Positions 8,874 to 18,805 of a stretch of 64,000 bases of DNA are shown in pieces (position 1 is the first letter of the stretch; every line of letters begins with the position of its first letter). The notes under the pieces are model-generated. The model saw nothing but the letters and a program-made list of their open reading frames with translations, was not told where the DNA came from and made no database searches. The DNA comes from NCED01 sp035493955 (GTDB taxonomy: Bacteria > Pseudomonadota > Alphaproteobacteria > Caulobacterales > Caulobacteraceae), in NCBI GenBank assembly GCA_035493955.1, contig DATJHI010000001.1, forward strand, positions 56,412 to 120,411, given 5' to 3'. A program made the position numbers and the translations under genes.

Positions 8874-9328
8874 CGGCTAATCCGCCGCTCAGGGTGCTGA
8901 TCGTCGAGGACGAGGTGCTGCTGGCGACCGAGTTGGAATATCTGGTCACGGCCAGCGGGGCAGAGCCGGTCGGCCACGCCATGACCTCGCCGGAGGCCCT
9001 CGATCTGGCCGAGCGGTTGCGCCCTGACCTGGCCCTGGTCGACGTCCACCTCGGCGACGGCCCCACCGGCGTCGAGGCCGCCCGGGGGATGACCGACCAC
9101 TGCGGGGCCGTTGTCCTGTTCATCACCGCCAATCTGAAGCGGCTGCCAAGCGACCTGGCCGGGGCCTGCGGGGTGATGAGCAAGCCCTATTCGGAACATC
9201 AGGTCCGTGCGGCCCTGGGCTTTATCGAGGCCTGCATGGTCAACGGGCGGGCGACCTGCCCGCCGCCGCAGGGACTGCAGCTTTCGGCGGCCTACGCCGA
9301 GCTTTGGAACGGGCCGGCGGCGGCCTGA
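8870..9328 (+). CDS. Single-domain response regulator
   Basis: About 152 residues holding one receiver domain: an acidic pocket in LIVEDE, a phospho-acceptor Asp in LALVDVHLGDG, a switch Thr in FITAN and a conserved Lys in MSKPYS. No output domain follows, so it must act by protein contact, like CheY or DivK, or as a phosphate shuttle. It is translationally coupled to the upstream histidine kinase. Confidence 0.88.
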   Translation: MTANPPLRVLIVEDEVLLATELEYLVTASGAEPVGHAMTSPEALDLAERLRPDLALVDVHLGDGPTGVEAARGMTDHCGAVVLFITANLKRLPSDLAGACGVMSKPYSEHQVRAALGFIEACMVNGRATCPPPQGLQLSAAYAELWNGPAAA

Positions 9329-9467
9329 GACGGCGGTTCGGCCCGATCGCGGCTCCGTTGGCGGGACGCCCCTTGGACGGATGCGCTTCCTGAACAAGAC
9401 TGACGCTTGACCGCGGCCGCCCGCCTGCTGTTGATGCGCGCGCTTTGCGCCAACCGAGGCCGCAGTC

Positions 9468-10667
9468 ATGACCGAATCGACCAATCGCGAATCCCCCGAC
9501 CAGTGGGAGACCGCCACCAAGCTCGTCCGCGGCGGCCTGACCCGCTCGCCCTACGGCGAGACCGCCGAGGCGTTGTTCCTCACCCAGAGCTTCGTCTACG
9601 ACACCGCCGAACAGGCCGACGCCCGTTTCGCCGGCGACGATCCGGGTTTCGTCTATTCGCGCTACGCCAACCCGACCACCAAGATGTTCGAGGACAAGCT
9701 GGCGCTGCTGGAAGGTGCGGAAGCCTGCCGCTCGACCGCCTCCGGCATGGCCGCCGTGGCCACCGCCTTGCTGGGCCTGTGCAAGGCCGGCGACCATCTG
9801 GTGGCCAGCCGCGCCCTGTTCGGCTCCTGCCGCTGGATCATCACCCAGCTCCTGCCCCGCTACGGCGTCGAAACCACCCTGGTCGACGGTCCCGACATGG
9901 CGGCCTGGGCGGCGGCGATCCGGCCCAACACCCGGACCATGTTCCTGGAGACCCCGGCCAATCCGATGCTCGAGGTGATCGACATCGCCGCGGTGGCGTC
10001 CCTGGCCAAACAGGCCGGCGCCCGCTTGGTGGTCGACAATGTGTTCGCCACCCCGATCTTCCAGCGGCCCCTGCAGCTGGGAGCGGACGTGGTGGTCTAT
10101 TCCGCCACCAAGCACATCGACGGCGGCGGACGGGTGCTGGGCGGGGCCCTGCTCGGCGACTTCAAGTTGATCGACGAGACCTACCGCGACTTCCTGCGCC
10201 ACACCGGCCCGGCCCTGTCGCCCTTCAACGCCTGGGTGCTGCTGAAGGGGATGGAGACGCTGGAGCTGCGCGTGCGGCGCCAGAGCGAGACCGCGGCGAC
10301 CCTGGCCGACCGGATCGCCGAGCACCGCAAGACCAAACGACTGTTCTATCCGACCCGTCCCGACCACCCCCAGTCGGCGGTGGCGCGCCGGCAGATGAGC
10401 GGCGGCAGCAACATCATCGCCATCGATCTCGGCGACCGGGCGGCGGCGTTCAACTTCCTCAACGCCCTGCAGGTCGTCGACATTTCCAACAACCTCGGCG
10501 ACTCCAAGTCCTTGGTCACCCATCCCTCAACCACTACCAACCGCTCGGTGAGCGAGGAGGAACGCCTGGCCATCGGCCTGACCGATGGGTGCGTCCGGCT
10601 GTCGGTGGGACTGGAAGGCCTGACCGATCTGTGGCGCGACATCGCCCGCGCGCTGGAGGCGGCGTGA
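9468..10667 (+). CDS. metZ: O-succinylhomoserine sulfhydrylase
   Basis: PLP-dependent Cys/Met-metabolism enzyme of 399 residues. It converts O-acylhomoserine plus sulfide to homocysteine in methionine synthesis. The family signature surrounds the PLP lysine in VVYSATKHIDGGGRVLGG. The N-terminal TKLVRGGLTRSPYGETAEAL and SRYANPTT segments are typical of MetZ rather than MetB or MegL. The 139-base upstream gap was inspected for a SAM-II-type riboswitch and none was recognised. apaG overlaps its stop codon. Confidence 0.92.
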   Translation: MTESTNRESPDQWETATKLVRGGLTRSPYGETAEALFLTQSFVYDTAEQADARFAGDDPGFVYSRYANPTTKMFEDKLALLEGAEACRSTASGMAAVATALLGLCKAGDHLVASRALFGSCRWIITQLLPRYGVETTLVDGPDMAAWAAAIRPNTRTMFLETPANPMLEVIDIAAVASLAKQAGARLVVDNVFATPIFQRPLQLGADVVVYSATKHIDGGGRVLGGALLGDFKLIDETYRDFLRHTGPALSPFNAWVLLKGMETLELRVRRQSETAATLADRIAEHRKTKRLFYPTRPDHPQSAVARRQMSGGSNIIAIDLGDRAAAFNFLNALQVVDISNNLGDSKSLVTHPSTTTNRSVSEEERLAIGLTDGCVRLSVGLEGLTDLWRDIARALEAA

Positions 10668-11110
10668 ACGACCCCGGTCCCCGGGGACGGCGCCGCGGCC
10701 GTCCGGCTTCCGAAAACCCCTATATGGCCGAGAGCCACGGGTTCCAGGTGCGGGTGCGGCCAAGCTATTTGCCCGAGCAGTCCGACCCCGACGAACACCG
10801 TTTCGTCTGGGCCTATCGGGTCGAGATCGAGAATCGCGGCGAGGAGACCGCCCAACTGATCTCGCGCCATTGGATCATCACCGACGCCACCGGTCGGGTG
10901 GAGGAGGTCCAGGGCCTGGGGGTGGTCGGCGAACAACCTTCGATCCGGCCGGGCGAGACCTATGCCTACGCCTCGGGCTGTCCCCTGGCGACGCCCTCGG
11001 GGGTCATGACCGGAAGCTACGCCATGGTCGGCGACGGGGGCGCCCAGTTCGAGATCGAGATCCCGGCCTTCTCCTTGGACCTGCCAGCGATCCGCCGAGT
11101 GGTGAACTAA
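10664..11110 (+). CDS. apaG: ApaG domain protein
   Basis: ApaG is a single fibronectin-III-like domain protein linked genetically to Co2+/Mg2+ homeostasis and Ap4A levels; its biochemical role is unsettled. Conserved elements are VRVRPSYLPEQSDPDEHRFV, WAYRVEIENRGEETAQLISR, HWIITDATG, VVGEQPSIRPGETYAYASG and GSYAMV. The GTG start overlaps the metZ stop (GTGA) and has GGAGG four bases upstream, giving 148 residues with a basic N-terminal extension. An ATG 60 bases downstream would give the more usual 128 residues but lacks a clear ribosome-binding site. Confidence 0.9.
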   Translation: MNDPGPRGRRRGRPASENPYMAESHGFQVRVRPSYLPEQSDPDEHRFVWAYRVEIENRGEETAQLISRHWIITDATGRVEEVQGLGVVGEQPSIRPGETYAYASGCPLATPSGVMTGSYAMVGDGGAQFEIEIPAFSLDLPAIRRVVN

Positions 11111-11155
11111 GTCCCCGACTGGTCTTTGCGGCGGTCCGGGCTTGAGGTCGGCGGG

Positions 11156-11848
11156 TTAATTCCCCGCCATCTCCGCCACGATCGCCAATGCCGCGGCGCG
11201 CGGATCGGCGGCTGCGGCGATCGGCCGGCCGACCACCAGATGGCTGGCTCCGTTGGCCAGGGCGTCGGCCGGCGTCGCCGCCCGCGCCTGGTCGTCGAGA
11301 CCGGCGCCGGCCGGGCGCACCCCCGGCGTGACCACCAGGAAGTCGGGACCGCCGATGCGCCGGGCCAGGGCCGCCTCGTGCGGACTGGCGATCACCCCGT
11401 CGGCGCCTGACTCCAGGGCCTGGCGGATGCGGCGCTCCACCAGGGCCTCCACGCTCAGGCTGTAGCCGATCTCGCCCAGGTCCTGGCCGTTCAGGCTGGT
11501 CAGGACGGTGACGCCCAGCACCTTCAGCCCCGACCCGCGGGTCCCGCGCACGGCGGCGGCCAGCACCTGGGGTTCGGCATGGACGGTCAGGAAGTCTCCC
11601 GCTCCGGCGGCGGCGATCGCGGCCGCGGCCTTCTCCACGGTCGCCCCGATGTCGTGCAGTTTCCAGTCAAGGAAGACCCGCCGGCCCCGGGCCTTGAGGT
11701 CGCGGGCCATCTCCATCCCGCCGACGGCCATCAACTGCAGCCCGATCTTGTAGAACGAGACCGCGTCGCTCAGCCCCTCGACCGTCGCTTCGGCCTCGGC
11801 CCGGCTCGGCAGGTCGAGGGCCACGATCAAGCGGGGGTCGGCGGTCAT
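11156..11848 (-). CDS. pyrF: Orotidine-5'-phosphate decarboxylase
   Basis: Last step of de novo UMP synthesis. The 230-residue protein starts LIVALDLPSRAEA and has the catalytic Lys/Asp cluster in FLDWKLHDIGATV. The C-terminal phosphate-binding segment is VTPGVRPAG and ASHLVVGRPI. Length fits the type I enzyme. It is convergent with apaG (45-base gap) and lies about 100 bases downstream of an SDR gene on the same strand. Confidence 0.94.
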   Translation of the reverse strand: MTADPRLIVALDLPSRAEAEATVEGLSDAVSFYKIGLQLMAVGGMEMARDLKARGRRVFLDWKLHDIGATVEKAAAAIAAAGAGDFLTVHAEPQVLAAAVRGTRGSGLKVLGVTVLTSLNGQDLGEIGYSLSVEALVERRIRQALESGADGVIASPHEAALARRIGGPDFLVVTPGVRPAGAGLDDQARAATPADALANGASHLVVGRPIAAAADPRAAALAIVAEMAGN

Positions 11849-11949
11849 CCATGGTCTCCGGGCGCAGGCCGCAACGGCCCTTGCGGACTGGACGGCGACT
11901 TTGAGGTTGTCTGGCTAAGCCGCCAGGATGGGGGAGGGCGCCGGGGCGG

Positions 11950-12747
11950 TCAACGGCCGACCTGGCGCGCCATCAGCCGCATGCCCAACTGTTCCGGCAA
12001 GGCCCGGGCCAGGACCGCCAGGGCCTTGTTGACCCCGCCGGGAACGCAGATCGGCCGGTTGGCCTCGGCCGCCGCATAACCCGCCTGGGCCACGTCCCTG
12101 GCCTCCAGCCACATCCAGGGCGGGGCTGAGGCGACCGTCTTGGTCATCGCCGCGACCTGATGGAATTCCGACCGGGTCAGCCCAGGACATAGGGCGGTGA
12201 CGTGGACGCCGGTCCCCCGGGTCTCCAGGTGCAGGCCCTCGGAAAATTTCACCAGGAACGCCTTGGCCGGCGAATAGAGCCCCTGGCTGGGCGGGGCGGG
12301 CATCAGCCCCATCAGCGAGGCGACGTTGACGATCCGTCCGAAGCCGCGCTCGACCATTCCGGGCAGCACCAGGTGGGCCAGGGCGGCGGGGGCGGCGACC
12401 ATGACCTGCAGGAAGGCCTGGTGTTCGGTCCAGGGGTGGACCCCATGGTCGCCGCGCAGGCCATAGCCGGCGTTGTTGACCAGGGCGTCCACCGTACATC
12501 CCCGGGCCGCCAGCTCGGTCGTCAGCCGTTCGGGCGTTTCAGGCAGGGCCAGATCGCCGGGGAGGACCAGGACCTCGATCCCGAAGTCATTGCGCAAGGA
12601 TGCGGCCAGCATTTCCAGCCGCTCCGCCCGGCGGGCGGTCAGGGCGAGGTCATAACCATGGGCCGCATAGGTCCGGGCGAAGGCGGCGCCGATGCCGGCC
12701 GAGGCGCCGGTGACCAGGCAAAGCCGGCGGCCTGAGGGCGCGCTCAT
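11950..12747 (-). CDS. SDR-family NAD(P)-dependent oxidoreductase
   Basis: 265 residues with the classical SDR signatures: TGASAGIG at about residue 14, the arginine of LALTARRAERL suggesting NADP preference, NNAGYGL, the catalytic Ser of NVASLMG and the YSPAK catalytic pair, then PGLTRSEF. It is translationally coupled (ATGA) to the upstream Rrf2-type regulator gene, so the regulator may control it. The substrate is unknown. Confidence 0.88.
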   Translation of the reverse strand: MSAPSGRRLCLVTGASAGIGAAFARTYAAHGYDLALTARRAERLEMLAASLRNDFGIEVLVLPGDLALPETPERLTTELAARGCTVDALVNNAGYGLRGDHGVHPWTEHQAFLQVMVAAPAALAHLVLPGMVERGFGRIVNVASLMGLMPAPPSQGLYSPAKAFLVKFSEGLHLETRGTGVHVTALCPGLTRSEFHQVAAMTKTVASAPPWMWLEARDVAQAGYAAAEANRPICVPGGVNKALAVLARALPEQLGMRLMARQVGR

Positions 12748-13181
12748 GCCGCCGGCAGGGCTTGGGCCCGCGCCAGCAGGTCGGCGACGGTGATCCGCGA
12801 CAGCTGTTCGGCCGCCGCCGCCTCGGCCGCCCGGATGGCCTGGCTGACCGCCCGCGGGATCGTCTCGCCGACCGGACAGCCCTTGGCGCCGGCGGGCGGA
12901 CAGCCCAGGCTGGCGCAGCCGCCGACCGCGCGCAGCACCGTGTCCAAGGCGATCCTCTCCGGGGGGACCAGAAGCCATGCGCCGCCGCGGGCGCCCGGCC
13001 GGGCGCCGATCAGTCCCGCCCGGGCCAGCATGGCGGTGACCCGCCGGACCACCACCGGATTGGTCGGCATCGACGCAGCCAGGGCCGCGCTCGACACCGC
13101 CGCCTCCGGCCCGAACGCCCGGGCGTGGGCCAGATAGGCGAGGGCGTGGGCGGCCACGGGGAATCGCTGACTGTCGGACAT
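12744..13181 (-). CDS. Rrf2-family transcriptional regulator
   Basis: 145 residues. The winged-helix N-terminus (VAAHALAYLAHA, SSAALAASMPTNPVVVRRV, ARAGLIGARPGARGG) is typical of Rrf2. Three cysteines at about 89, 94 and 102 (spacing C-x4-C-x7-C) sit where IscR- and NsrR-type members bind an Fe-S cluster or sense oxidants, though the spacing differs from IscR. A redox- or electrophile-responsive repressor of its own operon with the downstream SDR gene is a reasonable inference. The 150 bases before it, shared with kup, must hold both promoters. Confidence 0.87.
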   Translation of the reverse strand: MSDSQRFPVAAHALAYLAHARAFGPEAAVSSAALAASMPTNPVVVRRVTAMLARAGLIGARPGARGGAWLLVPPERIALDTVLRAVGGCASLGCPPAGAKGCPVGETIPRAVSQAIRAAEAAAAEQLSRITVADLLARAQALPAA

Positions 13182-13331
13182 GACCCGGGGAACGTAAGCG
13201 GCGCGGATGGGCGTTCAATAGGCAAGCGAGGGCCCGCGGGGGCGAGCATGATTGAACCCGTGCGGGAAAGGGAGTATCGCGGCGCGCCGTTTCATGGGCC
13301 AGCGGACCTTCCGCCCGCCCGGAGGAGTCGT

Positions 13332-15353
13332 ATGGCTGCCAAGCCTTTGGGCGCATCGAATGCAGCCGCTGCGGACGCGGCCGCCGATACGAGTAGCCAC
13401 GCAGCACCCGCTTCACCCGCGCCCGAGCCGGCTTGCCCTCCGGGTCAGGAGGCGTCGGCCGCCGCTGATGCGAACGGGGGGCATGGCCATCGCCGCGCCG
13501 GTTTCTGGACCTTGGCGCTGGGTTCGGTGGGGGTGGTGTTCGGGGACATCGGCACCAGCCCGCTCTACGCCATGCGCGAGGCGCTCGCCCATTCCCGCTC
13601 CAGCGCCAGCACCGAGATCGCGGTGCTTGGCGTGGTCTCGCTGGTGCTCTGGGCCCTGACGCTTATCGTCACGGTCAAATACGTGATCTTCCTGATGCAG
13701 GCGGACAACAAGGGCGAAGGCGGGACGCTGGCCCTGATGGCCTTGGCCCAGCGTGCGCTGGGCCGTCGGGCTCTGCCCGTCTTCCTTCTCGGCGTCGTCG
13801 GCGCTTCGCTGTTCTACGGCGACGGAATCATCACGCCGGCGATCTCGGTGTTGTCGGCGGTGGAAGGGGTCAAGGACGCTCCAGGGGTAGGGCGACTGTT
13901 CTCGCCCTATGTGCTGGTGATTTCCGCCGTGATCCTGATCGGGCTGTTCATGGTCCAGGCCCGGGGGACCCAGAAGGTCGCCTCCCTGTTCGGCCCCATC
14001 ACCGTGATCTGGTTCCTGGTGCTGGGAGGGCTGGGCCTGTTCCACTTGTCGGACGACTGGTCGATCTTCCGCGCCTTCAACCCGTGGTTCGGGGTCAAGT
14101 TCCTGATCGAGAACGGGTTCCTCGGCTTCGTCATCCTGGGCAGCGTATTCCTGGCCGTGACCGGGGCGGAGGCGCTCTACGCCGACATGGGCCATTTCGG
14201 AAAAGGGCCGATCCGCGCGGCCTGGCTGGGGCTGGTGTTCCCATGCCTCGCCCTGAACTACCTCGGCCAGGGCGCCCTGATCCTGCACCGGCCGATAGCG
14301 CGGCATAATCCGTTCTACGAGATGGTGCCCCAGGCCGTTTACTGGCCCGTGCTGCTCCTGGCGGCCTGCGCCACGGTCATCGCCAGCCAGGCGGTGATCA
14401 CCGGCGCCTTCTCCATGACCCAGCAGGCGGTGCAGCTGGGCCTAGTGCCGCGGATGGAGATCAAGCGGACATCCGAGACCCAGTCGGGCCAGATCTTCGT
14501 GCCGGCGATCAACAACTTCCTGATGCTCGGGGTGCTGCTGCTGCTGTTCACTTTCCAGACGTCGAGCCGGCTGGCCTCGGCCTACGGCATCGCGGTGACG
14601 GGGGCGATGTTCGTCGACACCCTGCTGGCGGTGGTGATCGTGCGCCGGTTCTGGAAATGGGGCTGGCTCGGGGCTGCGGCGCTTCTGCTACCGCTGGGTC
14701 TCCTCGACATGGTGTTCATCTCCTCCAACCTGTTGAAGATCCCCGACGGGGCCTGGCTGCCGCTGCTGCTGGCTCTCGGGCTGGTGACGCTGATGTGGAC
14801 CTGGACCCAGGGCAATCAGATCCTGTCGGACAAGACCAAGCGGGACTCGGTGCCCCTGGCGGACCTGATCGAGATGCTGCGCGCCCGTCCGCCCCACCGG
14901 GCGCCCGGGACGGCCATCTTCCTGACCTCGGACGTCGACACCGCTCCGGTGGCGCTGATGCACAACCTCAAGCACAACAAGGTGCTGCACGAGAAGAACG
15001 TGCTCCTGACCGTGCTCACGGCGGAGACGCCGCGGGTGCGGGACGAGGACCGGGTGCGTATCGAGCCGGTCAACGCCGACTTCAACAAGGTCTACCTGTC
15101 CTATGGGTTCATGGAGAGCCCCAACGTGCCCAAGGCCCTGGGGCTGTGCCGCAAGCACGGGCTGAAGTTCGACATCATGTCGACGTCGTTCTTCCTCGGC
15201 CGCCGGTCGGTGGTGCCTTCGGCCAATGCCGGCATGCCGCTGTGGCAGGACAAGATCTACATCTACATGCTCAAGAACGCCGCCAACCCGACGGAATTCT
15301 TCCGCATTCCGCCGGGCCGCGTGGTGGAGCTGGGCGCCCAGGTGACGGTCTAG
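13332..15353 (+). CDS. kup: Kup potassium uptake transporter
   Basis: 673-residue K+ symporter of the Kup/HAK/KT family. After a low-complexity Ala/Pro-rich cytoplasmic extension of about 55 residues, the membrane domain starts LALGSVGVVFGDIGTSPLYAMREAL, whose FGDIGTSPLY core is diagnostic. About 12 membrane helices follow, with GDGIITPAISVLSAVEG and TGAEALYADMGHFG. The C-terminal soluble domain ends VVELGAQVTV. GGAGGAG lies upstream of the ATG. The stop codon shares a base with the start of a small membrane protein gene. Confidence 0.93.
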   Translation: MAAKPLGASNAAAADAAADTSSHAAPASPAPEPACPPGQEASAAADANGGHGHRRAGFWTLALGSVGVVFGDIGTSPLYAMREALAHSRSSASTEIAVLGVVSLVLWALTLIVTVKYVIFLMQADNKGEGGTLALMALAQRALGRRALPVFLLGVVGASLFYGDGIITPAISVLSAVEGVKDAPGVGRLFSPYVLVISAVILIGLFMVQARGTQKVASLFGPITVIWFLVLGGLGLFHLSDDWSIFRAFNPWFGVKFLIENGFLGFVILGSVFLAVTGAEALYADMGHFGKGPIRAAWLGLVFPCLALNYLGQGALILHRPIARHNPFYEMVPQAVYWPVLLLAACATVIASQAVITGAFSMTQQAVQLGLVPRMEIKRTSETQSGQIFVPAINNFLMLGVLLLLFTFQTSSRLASAYGIAVTGAMFVDTLLAVVIVRRFWKWGWLGAAALLLPLGLLDMVFISSNLLKIPDGAWLPLLLALGLVTLMWTWTQGNQILSDKTKRDSVPLADLIEMLRARPPHRAPGTAIFLTSDVDTAPVALMHNLKHNKVLHEKNVLLTVLTAETPRVRDEDRVRIEPVNADFNKVYLSYGFMESPNVPKALGLCRKHGLKFDIMSTSFFLGRRSVVPSANAGMPLWQDKIYIYMLKNAANPTEFFRIPPGRVVELGAQVTV

Positions 15354-15697
15354 TGATCTCCGTCTGGGCGGCGGTCGCGGCTTGGCTGGTCGCTTGGACC
15401 GTCCTGGCGTGGCTGTCGATGAGCCTGCTCAAGCAGGTGCGGCCGGGGGAGACCGTGCCGATGCGGCGCAAGGGCGACGGGACCCCGGCGTGGCGGGTGC
15501 AGCCGGGGGTGGCCGCCCTGTTCACCCCGGCGCTGGCGACCGCGGTAGGCCTCGTCACCATCGGCGTCAGCCTGCTCTATGGCCACGGCGAGGCGCCGGC
15601 GACCAACGTGTTGCTGGCGGCGGTGTTTGTCGCCGCCCACTGGGTCCAGGTGACCATGGCCATCAAGGTGCTGGAGCAGGAGCGGAGCCGGCGGTAG
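15353..15697 (+). CDS. Small membrane protein coupled to kup
   Basis: 114 residues from a GTG whose first base is the last base of the kup stop (TAGTG), a tight coupling. Three hydrophobic segments are visible: near the N-terminus (VWAAVAAWLVAWTVLAWLSM), in the middle (ALFTPALATAVGLVTIGVSLL) and at the C-terminus (NVLLAAVFVAAHWVQVTMAI). A charged loop (PGETVPMRRKGDGTPAWRV) separates the first two. I know no named family. Coupling suggests a partner or accessory subunit of Kup (inference). Confidence 0.7.
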   Translation: MISVWAAVAAWLVAWTVLAWLSMSLLKQVRPGETVPMRRKGDGTPAWRVQPGVAALFTPALATAVGLVTIGVSLLYGHGEAPATNVLLAAVFVAAHWVQVTMAIKVLEQERSRR

Positions 15698-15789
15698 CCC
15701 CCTGGAGGGGAAGGGGTTTATGCGGCGGGTTGACCCTGCGCTCCCGTATCCCTAAAGCGCCGACGCCACTTCCCCGAAGGATCACCGCC

Positions 15790-17031
<1,242 letters not shown>

Positions 17032-17334
17032 GGGCCTCTTCCGGTCCGTCCAGGCGGCGATAGCGGTAGCGGTTGCGGATTTCCGAGGCGAAGAACCGGC
17101 CTTTGGACCGCGCCGCACGAAAGGCCCGGTATACCGAGGCGGGCGTCTCGAAATAGGCGTAGAGGTCGCCGTCGACGAAGGTGACGAACAGGGTCGCCGT
17201 CTGGTCGTCGTAGCTCAGGCTGCGGATGGCGGTCGAAGGCATCGCTGGATCAACCCCTGCCGCCGCCTTGCGGTTTCCGTGCCAGAGCGCGATGGCCGCT
17301 TTAGCCGGCTTCCATTTAAAGCCACCGTGTTCCA

Positions 17335-17973
17335 ATGAACCTGCCTGCCGACCCCGCGCGCTATGCCGCCTTCCTCGGCGTGATGGCGGCCATGGCTTTC
17401 TTTCCCGGTCCGGCCAATCTGTTCTGCGTCGCCACCGGCATGGCCAGGGGCCGGCGCGCGGCCCTGGCCGCTATGATCGGAATGAACTGCGCCACTCTGG
17501 TCTGGTACGGGGCGGCGAGCCTGGGCCTCGACGCTCTGATCTCGGCCTTTCCCGACGCCTTTCGCCTGCTGCGTCTCCTGAGTGCGGCCTACCTGATGTG
17601 GATGGCCGTCGGTGCGGTCAAAGAGGGCTTGGCCGGCCAGGTCCCGCCCGCCGCGGTGCGTCCTCCGGCGCCGGGCGCTGCGTTGCGCAGCGGCTTTCTG
17701 GTCCAGATCGCCAACCCGAAAGTCCTGCTTTTCTTCACGGCTGTCTTGCCTCCCTTCGTCGACCTGGCCAGAGCTCTGCGGCCGCAGCTGGTCCTCTTTG
17801 CTGTGGCGACGATCGGCCTCGACGCGGCTGCGATGACCGCCTTCGGCCTCGGCGGCGCGGCCTTCGCCGGCTGGATGGAGCGCCCCCGGTTCCGGCGCAG
17901 CTTTTCGCTGGCGGTCGCGGCCTTGCTCGCCGGCGCCGCGGTTCTGGTCGCGCTCTCGGGACTTGGCCGCTGA
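17335..17973 (+). CDS. LysE/RhtB-family amino-acid exporter
   Basis: 212 residues with about five to six membrane helices. The family signature is at the N-terminus: AAMAFFPGPANLFCVATGMARGRRAAL, with the FxPGPxxL core. It then shows GAASLGLDALI, LLRLLSAAYLMWMAVGA and FLVQIANPKVLLFFTAVLPPFV. Members export amino acids or related metabolites, but the substrate cannot be told from sequence. It is divergent from the KTSC gene. Confidence 0.88.
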   Translation: MNLPADPARYAAFLGVMAAMAFFPGPANLFCVATGMARGRRAALAAMIGMNCATLVWYGAASLGLDALISAFPDAFRLLRLLSAAYLMWMAVGAVKEGLAGQVPPAAVRPPAPGAALRSGFLVQIANPKVLLFFTAVLPPFVDLARALRPQLVLFAVATIGLDAAAMTAFGLGGAAFAGWMERPRFRRSFSLAVAALLAGAAVLVALSGLGR

Positions 17974-17995
17974 GCTGTCAGGGGATTGTGACTCC

Positions 17996-18010
17996 GTTCA
18001 GGGGCTGTTC
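17996..18010. promoter_or_regulatory. GTTC-N7-GTTC box (LexA-type)
   Basis: GTTC-AGGGGCT-GTTC matches exactly the direct-repeat SOS box used by LexA in Alphaproteobacteria. It lies between the LysE gene and a lipoprotein gene about 137 bases downstream. An exact eight-base match can occur by chance, so this is a candidate only. Confidence 0.4.
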
Positions 18011-18085
18011 AGGCATGGCCTATTTTCATTCGGGTCGTGAACCGGCGCCCAGGCCAGGCTTTAATCACAATAGGGCCGCGGACTT

Positions 18086-18099
18086 CTGAACCTGTTCAG
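18086..18099. promoter_or_regulatory. Perfect inverted repeat CTGAAC-CT-GTTCAG
   Basis: A 14-base perfect palindrome about 48 bases upstream of the lipoprotein start. It shares the TTCAG element with the two GTTCAGG copies some 80 bases earlier. It looks like an operator or a repeated binding site, but the cognate protein is unknown. Confidence 0.4.
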
Positions 18100-18146
18100 A
18101 CAACCGTGGCATTCATCAACTTGGGGGCTTCGTAGGAGTCCGAACC

Positions 18147-18719
18147 ATGAAACGCCTGATCATCGCAGCAGCGGCCACGGCGGCGCTGGCGCTCAGCGCC
18201 TGCGAAACCGCGACGCCGTACCAGCCGCTGACGAGGGGGTCGGCCACCTCCGGCGGCTATAGCGAGCGTGCGCTCGAGCCCAACCGTTGGCAGGTCAGCT
18301 TCTCCGGCAATTCGCTGACCGACCGAAGGACGGTGGAAACCTACCTTTTGTACCGTTCGGCTGAATTGACCCTGGCCCAGGGCTACGATTGGTTCGAGAT
18401 CGTCGACCGCAACACCGACGCCAAGACCCGGGTCTATCCCGACGCCTTCTACGATCCCTGGGGCTACGGCGGCTTCTGGGGCCCCTCCTGGCGGGTCTAC
18501 GGCGGCCGCTTCGGCGGCTGGAGCCGCTATGGCTACTGGGGCGGCTGGGGCGGACGGCCCTGGGCCTGGGGCCCTGCGGACTACCAGTCGGTGACCCAGT
18601 ACGAGGCCACGGCGGAGATCTTCATGGGCAAGGGCGCCAAGCCGGCCAACGACCCCAAGGCGTTCGACGCCCGCGCCGTGCAGACGCGGCTGGGCCCGAC
18701 CATCGCCCGCCCGACCTGA
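18147..18719 (+). CDS. CC0125/CC1285-family lipoprotein
   Basis: 190 residues. The signal peptide ends in lipobox LSAC (Cys about 19). The mature part carries a family core NRWQVSFSGNSLTDRRTVET, YLLYRSAELTLAQGYDWFEIVDR, then a Gly/Trp/Tyr-rich segment (WGYGGFWGPSW, GGWSRYGYWGGWGG) and YEATAEIFMGKG. Such lipoproteins are widespread in Caulobacterales and of unknown function. The upstream region has a LexA-type box and a palindrome, so regulated expression is likely. Confidence 0.85.
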   Translation: MKRLIIAAAATAALALSACETATPYQPLTRGSATSGGYSERALEPNRWQVSFSGNSLTDRRTVETYLLYRSAELTLAQGYDWFEIVDRNTDAKTRVYPDAFYDPWGYGGFWGPSWRVYGGRFGGWSRYGYWGGWGGRPWAWGPADYQSVTQYEATAEIFMGKGAKPANDPKAFDARAVQTRLGPTIARPT

Positions 18720-18723
18720 TACG

Positions 18724-18761
18724 AAAAAAGGCGGCCGGCGCGGGCCATCACCGCGCCGGCC
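18724..18761. terminator. GC-rich hairpin with A-run, terminator-like
   Basis: Perfect 11-base-pair stem GGCCGGCGCGG / CCGCGCCGGCC with a 7-base loop, just after the lipoprotein stop. The A6 run precedes the stem, so the U-tract is on the minus strand. Read on the plus strand it lacks a U-tract. It probably ends the lipoprotein transcript, perhaps bidirectionally. Confidence 0.55.
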
Positions 18762-18805
18762 CGATTCCCACGTCCGAAGGTTGAGCGCGGGAGAGGGGAC
18801 TAGCG

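Noticed and set aside
9329..9467. SAM-II-type riboswitch before metZ
   Set aside because: The gap is in the right place, but I could not find the conserved pseudoknot core sequence of SAM-II.
18015..18089. 24-codon ORF before the lipoprotein gene
   Set aside because: It has no clear ribosome-binding site and no recognisable feature; kept only as a note beside the LexA-type box.
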